A model generated the notes under the pieces. It ran no database searches, was not told the DNA's origin, and worked only from the letters and a program-made list of their open reading frames with translations. DNA of 64,000 bases from Myxocyprinus asiaticus (Eukaryota > Chordata > Actinopteri > Cypriniformes > Catostomidae): NCBI RefSeq assembly GCF_019703515.2, contig NC_059372.1, positions 24,650,931-24,714,930 of the forward strand, written 5' to 3'. This document shows, in pieces, positions 35,693-48,108 of the stretch. A program made the position numbers and the translations under genes. Numbering within the stretch: the stretch's first letter is position 1; each line of letters opens with the position of its first letter.

Positions 35693-36221
35693 CGAGGAAA
35701 ACGGCATTCCAGGTAGTATAAAAACCGTAAACTAAGCTAAATCAATGTATTTTCAACTGAAAATGCATTACTGTTAATGTGGCCCGATTTGGAACGCTCT
35801 ACATTATGCAGCAACTCTGCACGGCACACAAATAGTACTCCGCATGGAACTTATTCATCTTTATCTTCAATTAAGATTGACGTTAGCATGTTGCTAAGCT
35901 AACGATCAGCCTGTCAGGCACGAAGTGGGGCACCTTTCTGTAAGGGGATAATAAGCACAAATACATGGGGAAATTGTCATTTTAAATTATGCTTAACTTC
36001 TTTTATCAATACTGTTCAGCACTGAATGAAATAAGTATATTTTTAAGCTAGTTTTAAGGTAATGACATTTCTCTCACCTAGTCTGCCAACAATTTTTTTT
36101 ACTGAGCTCAGCAATTCTAGGATTGCCTTCTCCATGTCCATTTTAAACCTAGGCAACCAGGGCTTCAGGTGTATGTGTTTACAAAACGTATACAAATTTA
36201 CAGGCAGGCAAATTTACAGAC

Positions 36222-37213
36222 AGGCAAATTTAAAGAAAAACCCACAGGTAACTTCAGGAGAAATACAGGCTGCTCTGGAAAAAGACGGTGTGGTTGTTTC
36301 AAGGAGCACAATATGACGATACTTGAACAAAAATGAGCTGCATGGTCGAGTTGCCAGAAAGAAGCCAATGCCACAAAAATCCCGGTTACAATATGCCCGA
36401 CAACACCTCGACACGCCTCACAGCTTCTGGCACACTGTAATTTGGAGTGACGAGACCAAAATAGAGCTTTATGGTCACAACCATAAGCGCTATGTTTGGA
36501 GAGGGGTCAACAAGTATTGTGCTCCTTGAAACGACCACACCATCTTTTTCCAGAGCAGCCTGTATTTCTCCTGAGGTTACCTGTGGGTTTTTCTTTGTAT
36601 CCCGAACAATTCTTCTGGCAGTTGTGGCTGAAATCTTTCTTAGTCTACCTGACCTTGGCTTGGTATCAAGAGATCCCCGAATTTTCCACTTCTTAATAAG
36701 TGATTGAACAGTACTGACTGGCATTTCCAAGGCTTTGGATATCTTTTTATATCCTTTTCCATCTTTATAAAGTTCCATTACCTTGTTATGCAGGTCTTTT
36801 AACAGTTCTTTTCTGCTCCCCATGGCTCAGTATCTAGCCTGCTCAGTGCATCCATGTGAGAGCTAACCAACTCATTGACTATTTATACACAGACACTAAT
36901 TGCAATTTAAAAAGCCACAGGTGTGGGAAATGAACCTTTAATTGCCATTTAAACCTGTGTGTGTCACCTTGCGTGTCTGTAACAAGGCCAAACATTCAAG
37001 GGTATGTAAACTTTTGATCAGGGTCATTTGGGTGATTTCTGTTACCATTATGATTTAAAAAGGAGCCAAACAACTATGTGATAATAAATGGCTCCATATG
37101 ATCACTATCCTTAAATAAAATAAACAATTTTTGCATGATCAGTCATATTTTCAAAATCAATGCCAAAATGTCACAATTTCTGCCAGGGTATGCAAACTTT
37201 TGAGCACAACTGT
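36222..37213. mobile_element. Folded-back, rearranged Tc1-like element
   Basis: The plus strand 36230-36515 encodes the middle of a Tc1 transposase (KKNPQVTSGEIQAALEKDG, ELHGRVARKKP, then VIWSDETKIELYG with the first catalytic Asp). At about 36516 it joins head-on to a minus-strand piece that reads from 36823 with the N terminus (MGSRKELLKDLHNKVMELYK through VVSRSTI). The KKNPQ...RSTI segment therefore occurs twice in inverted orientation (36232-36308 and about 36525-36600). The right terminus GAGCACAACTG before TA at 37214-37215 is intact; the left terminus is missing. Same family as 24672-25597. Confidence 0.85.
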
Positions 37214-37215
37214 AT

Positions 37216-37790
37216 ATACCAGGCGGTGTGTGAAAAAAGCTTGGAGGATCAGAGACTCCAGCCACCCGAGCCATGGGCTGCTCTCACTGCTACTATCAGG
37301 CATGCGGCACCGCAGCATCAGGACCTGCACCAGCACGAATCCATGACAGCTTCTTCCCCCAAGCAATCAGACTTCTGAACTCTTGATCTCTCACGATCAA
37401 AATACATCAGCACTGCACTTTATTAATCTTACACTGGACTGTCATAATTATATTCTCTCTTAACAACATACTGGCAACTGACTATCAACCGACAGCCTGA
37501 ATGTCAATACAGCACAATACAACCTACTGTATAATTTATATATACTATTTTTATTGAATACTGTGTGTTCTATATTGTGTGTATTGTATATTATAATTGG
37601 TATATTGTGATGTAATTATGTGTATTTTAGATATGTAAATTGTGTTGTGTAAATCTGATGTTTATTGTAAATTGGTATACGTCTCATCACTGTCATGACT
37701 GTTATGTTGCTTGGAACTGTACCCAAGACTTTCACCCACTGTTGCACTTGTGTATATGGTTGAGTGACAATGATTTGATTTGATTTTTTT
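37216..37790 (+). mobile_element. LINE 3' fragment (Rex1/L2-like), second copy
   Basis: It matches 276-895 of the window: the ACCAGGCGGTGTGTGAAAAA block, the frameshifted FFPQAIRLLN-equivalent, the same AT-rich UTR and a GATTTGATTTGATTT tail. It starts exactly at the TA next to the Tc1 terminus, so the Tc1 inserted into this LINE. Confidence 0.8.
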
Positions 37791-39575
37791 GCATCGCTTC
37801 TGGGTTGGATATAGCATTAGAATCTATCCAATATAAGGTATCTTAGGAGGCAGCATAATTATCTTTCCTAACCTTTGTAACAGCCTTTCTGTCCAGCCTT
37901 TTATGATGCCTTAAAATGCTGCCAACAGAGGCGGCTCATTAGTATTTGGAACGTACCGCTTATGTATGCAAAAACAAACACTTAAAGAACTGGCATGCTG
38001 CTTTTTTTTCAACCAAAATCCTCACTTTACCAGGCATCATCAGCAGGTGGGTTACTGACATGCAGGGATTACGCAGCTAAAGCCAAGCGTACACTACACG
38101 ACTTGCAGTTGGCATCCTGCGACTCACAGTCCGGTTTTTCGTCGTGCTGGTGCGAACACTTCAGGACTGTAGTGTATCAAATACACGACCATTCGTCCCC
38201 GACTGTGACCATGTGTACACCTGGTATTAAGATGAGTTTTGGGTGATCTGATCAAAAATGTACAAGCGAGACATCGCCGTTACACCTGGTCAACTCGTTT
38301 GACCACTTGTGTTTTATTTTCGAGGAGAAAGCCTTTGATTTCATGAGGACATACATAAATCATTACATTACATTTACTGAATGATAAAAGCATAAAAAAG
38401 TAAAAGACGAGAAAAACAAAAGCACAAAAACCGGAGCACAGTTTCTCTTAATATTTCCAAAAATTAAATTTAGAGCAGAATTCTGAGTTATTTGAGTGCA
38501 GTAACTGAGTTTCTAGTGTGCATGCTGCTCATATCTGTGTCCCTATTGTACATGATCATGCATTCCCTTTTTTTTTTTATTTCTGATCATACACTTATTT
38601 CCTTTGAAATCTGCATGGAACCGGCGAAATACCGTCCGTTCCAGCTGCCCTTAACATTGTCCCTTTTCAAACAGATCATCAAAAAAGCATCTTAAAATTA
38701 AAATAACGAAATTAATTCACAAACTTGTGCAGTTTATTCTAGATACATAAAAAAAAAAAGAAAAGAAAAAAAAAGAAAGAGTGGCTCTTGCCCATTTTCA
38801 TGCTTTATTGGCACCATTTGCAAAAGAAAAATATGTGGGTGAGGTTTTATTTTATTTTATTATTATTTTTGTCTCCTACCCAATACCTTGCTCTTCTCTT
38901 TATGCGTATTTGCAAAATTAAAATAGCTGAAAATAATAAAGACAGTGGGTAGGGAGATGTGAATGATTTTTTTATTTCATTTTCTAATAAATTTTTGTCT
39001 CCTGCTACCCAAATCTTGCTCTCCTCTTTCAACAAACATGAAAGAACAGTTCATGTCCATTTTGCCATTTGCAAAAGGAACCATTTAAGAAAAACAGATT
39101 AAAATAATAGACAGAGGGTATAGGGAGATGTGGTTTAAGTTTCATTTTATTATATTCTAATAATTTTGTGTCTTCTGCTTCCTAATAACTTGCCCTCCTC
39201 TTACGCTCTCTCTGTATTTCATTGGCTGTGGCTCATTGTCTGTCTTTCACTCGTTGTGACAGTGCACACACATGACGACAAGACATCTAGATATCAGGCG
39301 GTTTTGAAAACTGTTGTAGCTTCTGGGACACGTCTCAGCCTGTCGCAGGAGTGTGCACACAACAAGACCTTTTGTCGTGTGATCTGAGACTTCTCGTCGC
39401 AGAACAGTCACCGACTCAAAACATCAAAGGAGACGAGCTTGAGTCTTGTATTGTCCACTAGGCATTATCCAGCAGCCTGGGCCTTTCCAGGGTGAGGTGC
39501 TGTGTTGAGGGGTTGGGGGAAGCAAGGCGTGAGATCAAACAAGCAAATGGTTCCCAGATCGAGGGGGCTCTCTCA
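37791..39575. repeat. Unresolved repeats including a degenerate tandem array
   Basis: Three degenerate units at about 38833-38905, 38945-39030 and 39116-39205 share GGGAGATGTG, then TTTGTCTCCTGC and AACTTGCTCTCCTCTT-like blocks. Around 38085-38320 and 39290-39460 are CG-rich fragments (for example AGCCAAGCGTACACTACACG) that look like ends of short DNA elements, but I could not pair them. No gene. Confidence 0.4.
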
Positions 39576-40098
39576 CCCCTTTTCCACTGACATGGTTCCG
39601 AGGCTGGTTCCTGGGCTGTTGTGAATTCTCAAACTGTTCTGCGCGTTTCCACTGCAGAAAAGGCAGGTGATACGACAAGAAATGCATTGACTTCAGCAAC
39701 AGTCATGCTCGACATAAACACAGTGTCATAGGCTGCTAATATATGTAAGTTATTACATTTGCCAGCTTTATTCACTTTCCTTACACATCTTATTTTGTGC
39801 ATGTTTTTTGTTTGTAAGATTTATTTTGGCCAGCTACTCAGTTTGGAAGATCACGGCTATCTGTTAGGTAAATGGTAAAATGGTGTTAATTCTCAATAAA
39901 GATGTAAACAATGTTATATGCTATGGCAAAATTCCAAATATAACCATCTGCGACACCAATGTTAATTGCGATTCCACCATTACAATTTATAGTGCTTAGC
40001 AAGTTAAGCCACATTAAAAAAGATCATACAAAATAATGCATCTACGTTACCATTCGTCTTGAGCATAGATGTTGTCTTTGGCAATTTTGTTGAGCTCT

Positions 40099-40220
40099 CT
40101 ATCAGAATCAGAATCACCTTTATTGCCAAGAATGCTTACACATACAAGGAATTTTTCTTGGTGACAGAAGCTTCCAGTGCACAAACAATACAGCAAAATG
40201 ACAGATAATACACAATAAGA

Positions 40221-40278
<58 letters not shown>

Positions 40279-43200
40279 GTGGCCAAAAGTTTGGAATAAT
40301 GTACAGATTTTGCTGTTTCAGATGGAAATTGGTACTTTAATTTACCAAAGTGGCATTCAACTTATCACAGAGTATAGTCAGGACATTACTGATGTAAAAA
40401 ACAGCACCATCACTATTTGAAATGTCATTTTTGACCAAATCTAGACAGGCCCCATTTCCAGCAGCCATCACTCCAACACCTTATCCTTGAGTAATCATGA
40501 TAAATTGCTAATTTGGTCCTAGAAAATCACTTGCCATTATATCAAACACAGCTGAAAGCTATTTGGTTCGTTAAATGAAGCTAAACATTGTCTTTGTGTT
40601 TGTTTTTGAGTTGCCACAGTATGCAATAGACTGGCATGTCATAAGGTCATTATTAGGTCAAAATGTCAAAAAAGAAACAGCTTGCTCTAGAAAATCATCA
40701 GTCAATCATTGTTTTGAGGAATGAAGGCTATACAATGCTTGCAATTGCCCAAAAACTGAAGATTTCATACAAAGGTGTACACTACAGTCTTCAAAGACAA
40801 AGGACAACTGGCTCTAACAACGACAGAAAGAGATGTGGAAGGCCAGATTTACAACTAAACAAGAGGATAAGTACATCAGAATCTCTAGTCTGAGAATTAG
40901 ATGCCTCACATGTCCTCAGCTGACAGCTTCATCAAATTATATCCGCTCAACACCAGTTTCATGTACAACAGTAAAGAGAAGATTCAGGGGTGCAGTCCTT
41001 ATGGGAAGAACTGCAAAGAAAAAGCCACTTTTGAAACAGAAAAATAAAAAGAAAAGGTTAGAGTGGGCAAAGAAACACAGACATTGGACAACAGATAATT
41101 GGAAAAGAGTGTTATGGATCTTAACCCCATTGAGCTTTTGTGGGATCAGCTAAACTATAAGGGGTGTGAGAAGTGCCACATCTATGGCAAGTGCTACAGG
41201 AAGCGTGGGGTGAAATGTCACCTGAGTATCTGGACAAACTGACAGCTGGAATGCCAAGGATCTGCAAAGCTGTCATTGCTGCATGTGGAAGATTTTTTGA
41301 TGAGAACTCTTTGTAGTTGTTTAAGAAGTTCTGAAAAATCAAAATCAAACTGTAATAGTAATTTTTCACATTATTAATATCCTGACTATACACTGTGATC
41401 AGTTGAATGCCACTCTGGTGAATAAAAGTGCCAATTTCTTTCCATTAGAGCAAAATCTGTAAATTATTCCAAACTTTTGGCCACCAGTGTATATATGTAT
41501 GAACAAATACAAATCTGTTATATACTGTGCAAGGGAATGTAATGCAGAAGAGGTAGGATATGATAAATAAATATAATTGACTAAGCTATGTATTACATGT
41601 AATTATTGCACACGTTTTAACTGTTCATGAGATTGATAGCCAGAGGGAAAAAACTGTTCTTGTGCCTGACGGTTCTGGTGCTCGGAGATCTGTAGCGCCG
41701 GCTAGAGGGCAACAGCACAAAAAGGTATTGGGCAGGGTGGGTGGGGTCCAGAGTGATTTTTCCAGCCCTTTTCCTCACTCTGTAAGTGTATAGTTCTTGA
41801 AGGGAGGGCAGGGGGCAACCAATAATCCGCTCAGCAGTCCGAAATGTCCTTTGTAGTCTTCTGATGTCCGAATTCGTAGCTGAACCAAATCAGACAGTTA
41901 TTGAAGTGCAGAGGACAGACTCAATGACTGCCGTGTAGAACTGGATTAGCAGCACCTGTGGCAGGTCAAATGGCGAAGGAAGTACAACCTCTGCTGGGCC
42001 TTTTTCACAATGGAGTCAATGTGGGTCTCCCACTTCAGGTCCTGTGAGATGACTGCTGCCACAGTGCTGTTTAGAATGGCGAGCGGGGTCAATGTTGGGG
42101 TGTTCCTCCTAAAGTCCATAATCATCTCCACTGTTTTCAGCGTGTTGAGCTCCAGGTTGTTATTAACGCACCAGTGAGCCAGCCGTTCAACCTCCCTTCT
42201 GTATGCAGACTCATCGTCATCTTGGATGAGGCCGATAACAGTAGTGTCATCTGCAAACTTCAGGAGCTTGACAGAGGGGTCCTTGGTGGTGCAGCTGTTG
42301 GTATACAGGGAGAAGAGTAGTGGAGAGAGCACACATCCCTGGGATGCACCAGTGCTGATCGTACATGTGCTGGAAGTAAATTTCCCTAGTCTCACTAGCT
42401 GCTGCCTGTCCGTCAGAAAGCTGGTGATCCACTGAAAGATAGACGTGGGAACAGAGAGCTGAGTTAATTTATTCCATAGGAGAGATGATGATGGTGTTGA
42501 AAGCGAACCGAAGTCCACAAAAAGGATCCTTGCATATGTCCCTGGTCTCTCCAGATGTTACAGGATATGATGCAATCCCATGTTGACTGCATCATTCACA
42601 AATCTGTTTGCTCTATAAGCAAATTGAAGGGGATCCAGAAAGGGTCAAGTGATGTCCTTCAGGTGGGCCAACACCAGTCTCTCAAATGACTTCATGACCA
42701 CAAACGTTAGAGCGACGGGTCTGTAGTCATTAAGTTCTGTGATCTTGGGTTTCTTTGGGACAGAGATGATAGTGAAGCGTTTGAAGAAGCAGGGAACTTC
42801 ACACTGCTCCAGTGATCTGTTGAAGATCTGTGTGAAGATGGGGGCCAGCTGGTCAGCACAGGATTTTAGACAAGTGGGTGAAACCATCTGGGCTCTGTGC
42901 TTTCCTTGTCTTTTATTTCAGGAAGACCCAGCACACATCCTCTTCACAGATCTTAAGTTCAAGTTGAGTAGCAGTGGGGGGGTTGAGGGTGGCTGCAGTA
43001 GGTGTTGGTGTTTGTTTGAAGTGAAGGTCAGAGGGGGTGTGGGGTGTGAGAGCTGTAGCCAGCTGTTGATTCCCTACAGTGTTGGGGGATGGTGTCTTGA
43101 AGTTAGTAATGTCTTACAGGCCTCTCCACACTGATGTAGGGTCGTTAGCTGAAAACTTGTGTAACAGGGTTCGGGAAAGGAGGCGGCGGGAACCGGATCA

Positions 43201-44724
43201 ACACTCAACAAGTCTTTAATTATAATGTAACATCAAACTGGAACATAATAACAGACGACGACCATGAACACAGCCCCGTGTCTCTCTCTCTCTCTCTGGC
43301 ATCCCTGGCTCCTCCTCTTATCTCTCTCCTGCTGATTGGGCAACTCAGAGTCAGGCGTGCACTCTCACGGCCTGGTCACACCCTCCTCCTCGTCACACTT
43401 GTTTTTCAGCTTCTCGGAGTAGCTTCTTTTAGCCACTTTAATTTCCTTAGTCAGCGTGTTTTTGGCCTGATTATACAAGATTTTATCCCCGCTTCTGTAA
43501 GCATCCTCTTTGGCATGACAAAGCTGTCTGAGTTTTGCTGTAAACTATGGTTTGTCATTGTTGAACATTAAATAAGTCCTAGTAGGAATGCACATATCCT
43601 AACAGAAACTGATATATGACGTTACAGTATCTGTGAGCTCATCCAGACTGGTGTCTGCAGCTTCAAAAACACTCCAATCAGTACGGTCAAAGCAGGCTTG
43701 TAGTTCCAGCTCTGCTTCATTGGTCCGTCTTTTTACAGTCTTTACTACAGGTTTAGCTGATTTTAGTTTCTGCCTGTAGGTTGGAAGAAGATGAACCAGA
43801 CTGATCAGAGAGTCCCAAAGCTGCTCTAGGGACAGAATGATATGCATCCTTTAATGTTGTGTAGCAGTGATCCAGTGTATTTCTGTCTCTGGTGGGGTAT
43901 GTAATGTGCTGTCTGTATTTTGGCAGCACACAGGTGAGGTTGGCTTTGTTAAAATCGCCGAGAATAATAATAAGTGAGTCCGGGTATTGTTGCTCCATGT
44001 CTGTGATCTGATCAGCCAGCTGTTGCAGCACTGCGTTTACACACGCTTGTGGCGGGATGTACACACTCACCAGAATAAACGAGGAAAACTCCTGTGGCAA
44101 GTAGAAAGGCTTACAGTTGATAAAGAGCGCTTCCAAATTAGGACAGCACATCTTCTTTAACACGGTTACATCTGTACATCAACTTTCATTGATGTAAAAG
44201 CATGTTCCACTGCCTCTCGTTTTCCTTGTTAACTCCGCAATGCGATTTGCTCTGAACATATGGAAGCCCGGCAGATGTAATGGGTTTTTTGGAATGGCTT
44301 CACTCAGCCAGGTTTCTGTGAAGCACAAGGCAGCAGAGTTTGAAAAGTCCTTGTTTGTATGGGTGAGATGTAGTTTGTCCATTTTGTTAGGAAGAGAGCG
44401 GAGATTCACTAGATGATTACTCAGCAGCGCTGTTCGAAAGCTGCACTTTCGGAGATTGACTACCATGCCGGCACACTTCCCTTGCTTGCATCTCATAGCG
44501 TGCTTTAACAACACAGCTGCGCCTCCAAATAAAATGTCCAGCAAAACGTCCGAATAGTCCAAAAACCGGGAAAAGATTGTCTGGTATGTGCTGCCGAATG
44601 TTCAGCAGTTTGTCCCTGGTAAAACTGATCGGAAAAAAATAAATAAATTACTAAATACAGGACAAACAAACAAAAACAACAAAAGAATTGGAGAGCTCCA
44701 CACTGAGGCGGCCATCTGCTGCAC
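40099..44724 (-). mobile_element. Near-full-length Rex1-like LINE, decayed, split by a Tc1
   Basis: Reading from 44724 leftward: endonuclease N-terminal part (FTETWLSEAIP in 44562-44179) and further endonuclease (IIILGDFNKANL, RNTLDHC in 44163-43753), RT N-terminal part ([15 protein letters not shown] in 42887-42645), RT core (GASQGCVLSPLLFSLYTN and LLKFADDTT, the catalytic FADD, in 42518-41946), then a frameshifted C-terminal tail (41940-41640). The 3' tail is a GATTCTGATTCTGA repeat at 40100-40120. Frameshifts separate every part, so it is inactive. An AT microsatellite lies at 40226-40262. Confidence 0.85.
40276..41490 (+). mobile_element. Tc1-like element with catalytic core deleted (nested in LINE)
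   Basis: Long imperfect inverted ends (about 130 bp) begin CACTGGTGGCCAAAAGTTTG on both sides, inserted beside TA-rich repeat. The plus-strand transposase starts MSKKKQLALENHQSIIVLRN at 40663 with helix-turn-helix blocks (YTMLAIAQKLKISYKGV), shifts frame near 40850, continues to HWTTDNWKRVLW at 41090-41120, then jumps to the C-terminal LTPLSFCGIS (shifted NPIELLWDQ region). The segment holding the first two catalytic Asp residues is absent. It is non-autonomous. Confidence 0.85.
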
Positions 44725-44920
44725 TATTTTGATCAAATAGGTCCTCAACAACAGGAGTAAAAGCTTAACACAAACACCACGTTCGTTTGTAGGCAGTTTA
44801 GGTAGTCATGTAAAACTACCGCATACCCACTTAACCTGTTACATCACTGTTCAGTTTTCAAGTCAGTGGAAAAGTGGGTAGGCTTCCGATAGGCTCCAGA
44901 TTCCCCGAGACTATTGTCTC

Positions 44921-45170
44921 TTCTTCTTCTTTCAGCTGCTCCCGTTAGGGGTCGCCACAGCGGACCATCCGTGATCCTCATATTTGACTTGGCACAGGTT
45001 TTACACCAGATGCCCTTCCTGACACAACTCTCATTGGCTGGGACCTCTCACTCATACCAACGGGGTAAATTTAGAGTCTCCAATTCACTTAACCTGCATG
45101 TATTTGGACTTGTGGGGGAAAACAGAGCACCCGGAGGAATCCCACGTGAACACAGGGAGAACATGCAAAC
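44921..45170 (+). repeat. SINE-like retroposon with target-site duplication
   Basis: The segment starts with TTC repeats and CAGCTGCTCCCGTTAGGGGT, then CGCCACAGCGGA, a widespread fish repeat, and ends ACAGGGAGAACATGCAAAC. It is bracketed by near-identical copies of CCCCGAGACTATTGTCTC (44903-44920 and 45172-45188), the expected target-site duplication of a retroposon. Confidence 0.7.
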
Positions 45171-45175
45171 TCCCC

Positions 45176-45400
45176 GAGACTTATGTCTCTGCAGAACAAA
45201 AATGGGCTTTACCCAATCAGTAGGTGTTTTCAAACCGGGATGGGTGTTTTTCAACAGCTTTATACGATTTGCCTACTACATTGAGATTCCATACTTTTAT
45301 TGGATAAATTGGAAACGCCCATTCTGGTTTAAAAAACGCCCACAGATTGGGAAACACCCATTATTGTTCCGCAGAGACCTATACTTTGACTCCCCAGGCC
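45176..45400. mobile_element. Short inverted-repeat element
   Basis: The left end TATGTCTCTGCAGAACAAAA and the right end (reverse-complemented TAGGTCTCTGCGGAACAATA) extend as about 70-bp imperfect inverted arms containing ACCCAATCAGTAGGTGTTTT. The SINE at 44921 inserted into its left edge. Non-coding; a long plus-strand open frame across it (44914-45648) is coincidental. Confidence 0.65.
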
Positions 45401-45460
45401 GAGAGCCAGCCAAGCACAGGCTTCGGCATGAGGACCAGCACCATTTCGGTGGAAAAGGGG

Positions 45461-46827
45461 TATCTGAGCCAACTCAGGAAGCAGGAACAGTAGAAAGACC
45501 AGCTCAGCAGAAACAGTGCCCCACCCCTCAGCTTCCCTCACATCAGCCTGGTTCTGTAAACCTCACATCACTCCAACCGGTCTCACTGTGTTGCTCCTCA
45601 TTCAGCCATGTCTACAGCAGTACAATTGAATGCTGCTTCACAAGTTGATAGGTTGATCCAACATCTAAAGCATCTAAAAGCATAACAAAATATAAAACCA
45701 AGTAACATATGGAAACAAATAATGCTGGAAATATTCTCAGCACTAAATTAATTTTCTCAGCTATTTTTGCAATGACTTTTAAGCAACTGGTGTGAAGGTG
45801 ATTTTTAGTGGATGTATAAAGTCAGCTCCCTTTTAAGTTTATACAGTTGCCCTAGTAGAATAACCACAGGTGTAGTTCATCACATTAACTATGGAAACAA
45901 CCCACTAATGTTTGACAAGCAGAAGTGACTATTTTTTGTATCACTTCAAACTTAAACTTCAAGTGTGCTCAAGTTAGCTTCATTTTAAAAAATTCCACTT
46001 TGTTTGATATTTTAATAAATATGCCACGGTTCAGAGACAATAAATTAAATGTGAAAAGAGACCTAAGTGTCATGAGATACAGTATCTCACCAGTCTCTGT
46101 GAAAGGTCTAGACTTTGTAAACAGCAAACAAAAATGTGTCCATGGGCCACGGTCTCTGATGCTTTCTGCCTGTCAATCATTTTGCGCATTCTCAGTGTTG
46201 TTGCTGCAGCAAATTGAGGCTTAATGCCATATTCTGATTTATAATTTGTCAGTTGATGGCGCTATACATGCTTTGTGTTGGTTTCAACAGTATCAGTGCA
46301 GTGTTGGAAAGAGGGGGCGTGGCTAAATCAATGGCTCATTCTCATTGAAGTTAGAACGGCTAAAATTGCTTACAGCATCTTTAACACGTGTCTCAAATGT
46401 ACATGATCTGGGTGACTGCATTTTGATATCTAACCCACTGAAACGTATTCATGGAGTCTTGTGCATGTATATGTATGGACCATCTCTAACCAGCAATGTG
46501 CAATGGTTGATTGATAGGTGTGCTGGCTGTCCTTTGCTTTTGTCTGGGACAAATCAGGATGCTATAGCATTTACACTACAAATATGATGTGGTCACATGT
46601 ATTTTTTACCACCTCTAGACCTATATTTGTCAACTTGTGATGAGATCATCCAAATTAATATAAGATATTAATACCAATCAAACCAAATGTGTAAGTGTCT
46701 TTAATTCTATAGAGCATATTATAAAGAACCTGTAATATTCTTTCTAAAATGATTTCAGCAAGCAGGGCCCAGATCAGATCAATATGAAGCTACCTGATGA
46801 CAAGTGAAGAAAGGGAGTTCAACTCAC
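45461..46827. other. Gene-free stretch with a Tc1-like fragment
   Basis: 45785-45880 resembles 63170-63245 (AGTGGATG.ATGAAGTCAG and AGTAACCAC.G.TGTAGTT blocks), a dispersed Tc1 inner region. Nothing else is recognised before the exon at 46828. Confidence 0.4.
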
Positions 46828-46897
46828 ACTGTACACAGCAGCGACAGGCTGTGTGGAGAAGATTCGCTCTTCCAGGGAGAGCGGCAGTCTGGAAGTC
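46828..46897 (-). CDS. eif4g3: eif4g3 coding exon 2 (predicted)
   Basis: 70 nt encoding, after one base that completes a split Pro codon, TSRLPLSLEERIFSTQPV and AAVYS. The donor is AGT then GTGAGT. The acceptor CCCCCCTAG is preceded 12 nt upstream by TTTTCCTTAAT, a near-perfect U12-type branch site. The required incoming phase (two bases already read) exactly matches the U12-type donor in exon 1, and the outgoing phase 0 matches exon 3. Supported by signals and phase; I do not recognise the residues from a homologue. Confidence 0.7.
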
Positions 46898-48108
46898 CTA
46901 GGGGGGAAATTAAGGAAAATTCTGGGGCAAAAATGATTTAAGGCCAAACACAGTAACAAGGTGGGAAAACACAAACAAGGCATTAAGGAAAGCATTTAAG
47001 CTCAATGACTTTATAATGATAACGGTGACAGCCAAGCACATGCAAATTAGGTTAACACCCATCCTACATTTGCATTACATTTTGTAAATGTTCTACATGA
47101 CAGACCTCCACAAATCACTGTCTCTTTTCCATATGTTTCTCTAAAAATAAAGGCAAATTGTCATGGATCTCTCAGAGCTGCAGCTCTGTAGAAAATGGAA
47201 AGGTTTTTCCAAGTCTAAATAATGTTAGACTAGGAAAATCTGGTTTTGGGGTTGCCTGATCCCAGTTGGACGCAATTCTTAAGTCCAAAACATACTCTAT
47301 GCAAATACATGAACGCAGATGCTTCTAGCTATGAAAGCTCGATTTTGAGCGTTTCTGCATTCCAAAATGTGTCAGACTGCAATTCGTAACAACGCAAGTA
47401 TGCGTTGCATTCTTAAAGTTGCTGTAAGGGGCACTATAGCAGACATTAGTGTGAACCATCCACTTCTACTGTGAGTTTTTCCTTCAAGCAAACTACTGTC
47501 ATGGCGGAGCAACAGTTTGAAGATAATATTGCTGAGCAAGTAAGTTAGTATATTTAAGCAACTTACCTATATTTAAGCAACTTACCTACTTACCTGATAA
47601 CAACACATCTAGTTTAATGTCACAGATATTTGAAGGTAACTCTATCGCCTCCTTGAGGACTGAGGTTTGTTACTGCCACCGAAGTGCAAGAAGGCATGTT
47701 AAGCATGTTCAACCAGGCACCGAACTCCCATCTGCGTATGAATACTTGCGTATGTTTCTGGTCTTATGGGGCGTTTACGTAAGATGTGTTCTTCCGTTCA
47801 TAAACAGTATGGAACAAAATGCAGGAGTCTCAAGGTGAGACACTCAAAAAACATGACATAATGCATCGGCCAGTGCTGCTTTGCATAAAGAGGATGAATT
47901 GGGGATGAAAGGAATGACAAAGACGCAACTTTCCAGTGGGTTTTCCCATACAAACAGTCAAACAGCTAAAGCACAGAACGCTAATTAAAACAACCCTGCT
48001 AAATATGTAAACATCGAAAAAATATTAAAGAAAATATCTAGAAAAAAAAACAGTAAAGCACACTAACCATCTTGTCGGCTGTTGGACGACAACTCGACTA
48101 ACGTGACT
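46898..48108. other. Gene-free part of eif4g3 intron 1
   Basis: 47270-47560 has AAGTCCAAAACATACTC-type transposon-end-like sequence without a clear partner. No exon. Confidence 0.35.

Larger units (their letters stand above)
39576..45460 (+). mobile_element. Myb/SANT-type DNA transposon, copy 2, multiply interrupted
   Basis: The outer ends CCCCTTTTCCACTGACATGG (left) and CCCCTTTTCCACCGAAATGG (right, reverse-complemented) match copy 1. The left interior 39720-40098 aligns with 17520-17870 and the right interior 44725-44900 with 17900-18050 (for example AGGTAGTCA and CCTGTTACATCA blocks). Between them sits a LINE (40099-44724) that itself contains a Tc1. The right part also contains a SINE-like insertion and a small inverted-repeat element. 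The protein-coding segment seen in copy 1 is largely absent. Confidence 0.75.

Noticed and set aside
44914..45648. A 244-codon plus-strand open frame
   Set aside because: It runs through a SINE-like insertion, an inverted-repeat element and a transposon end; no domain and no splice support.
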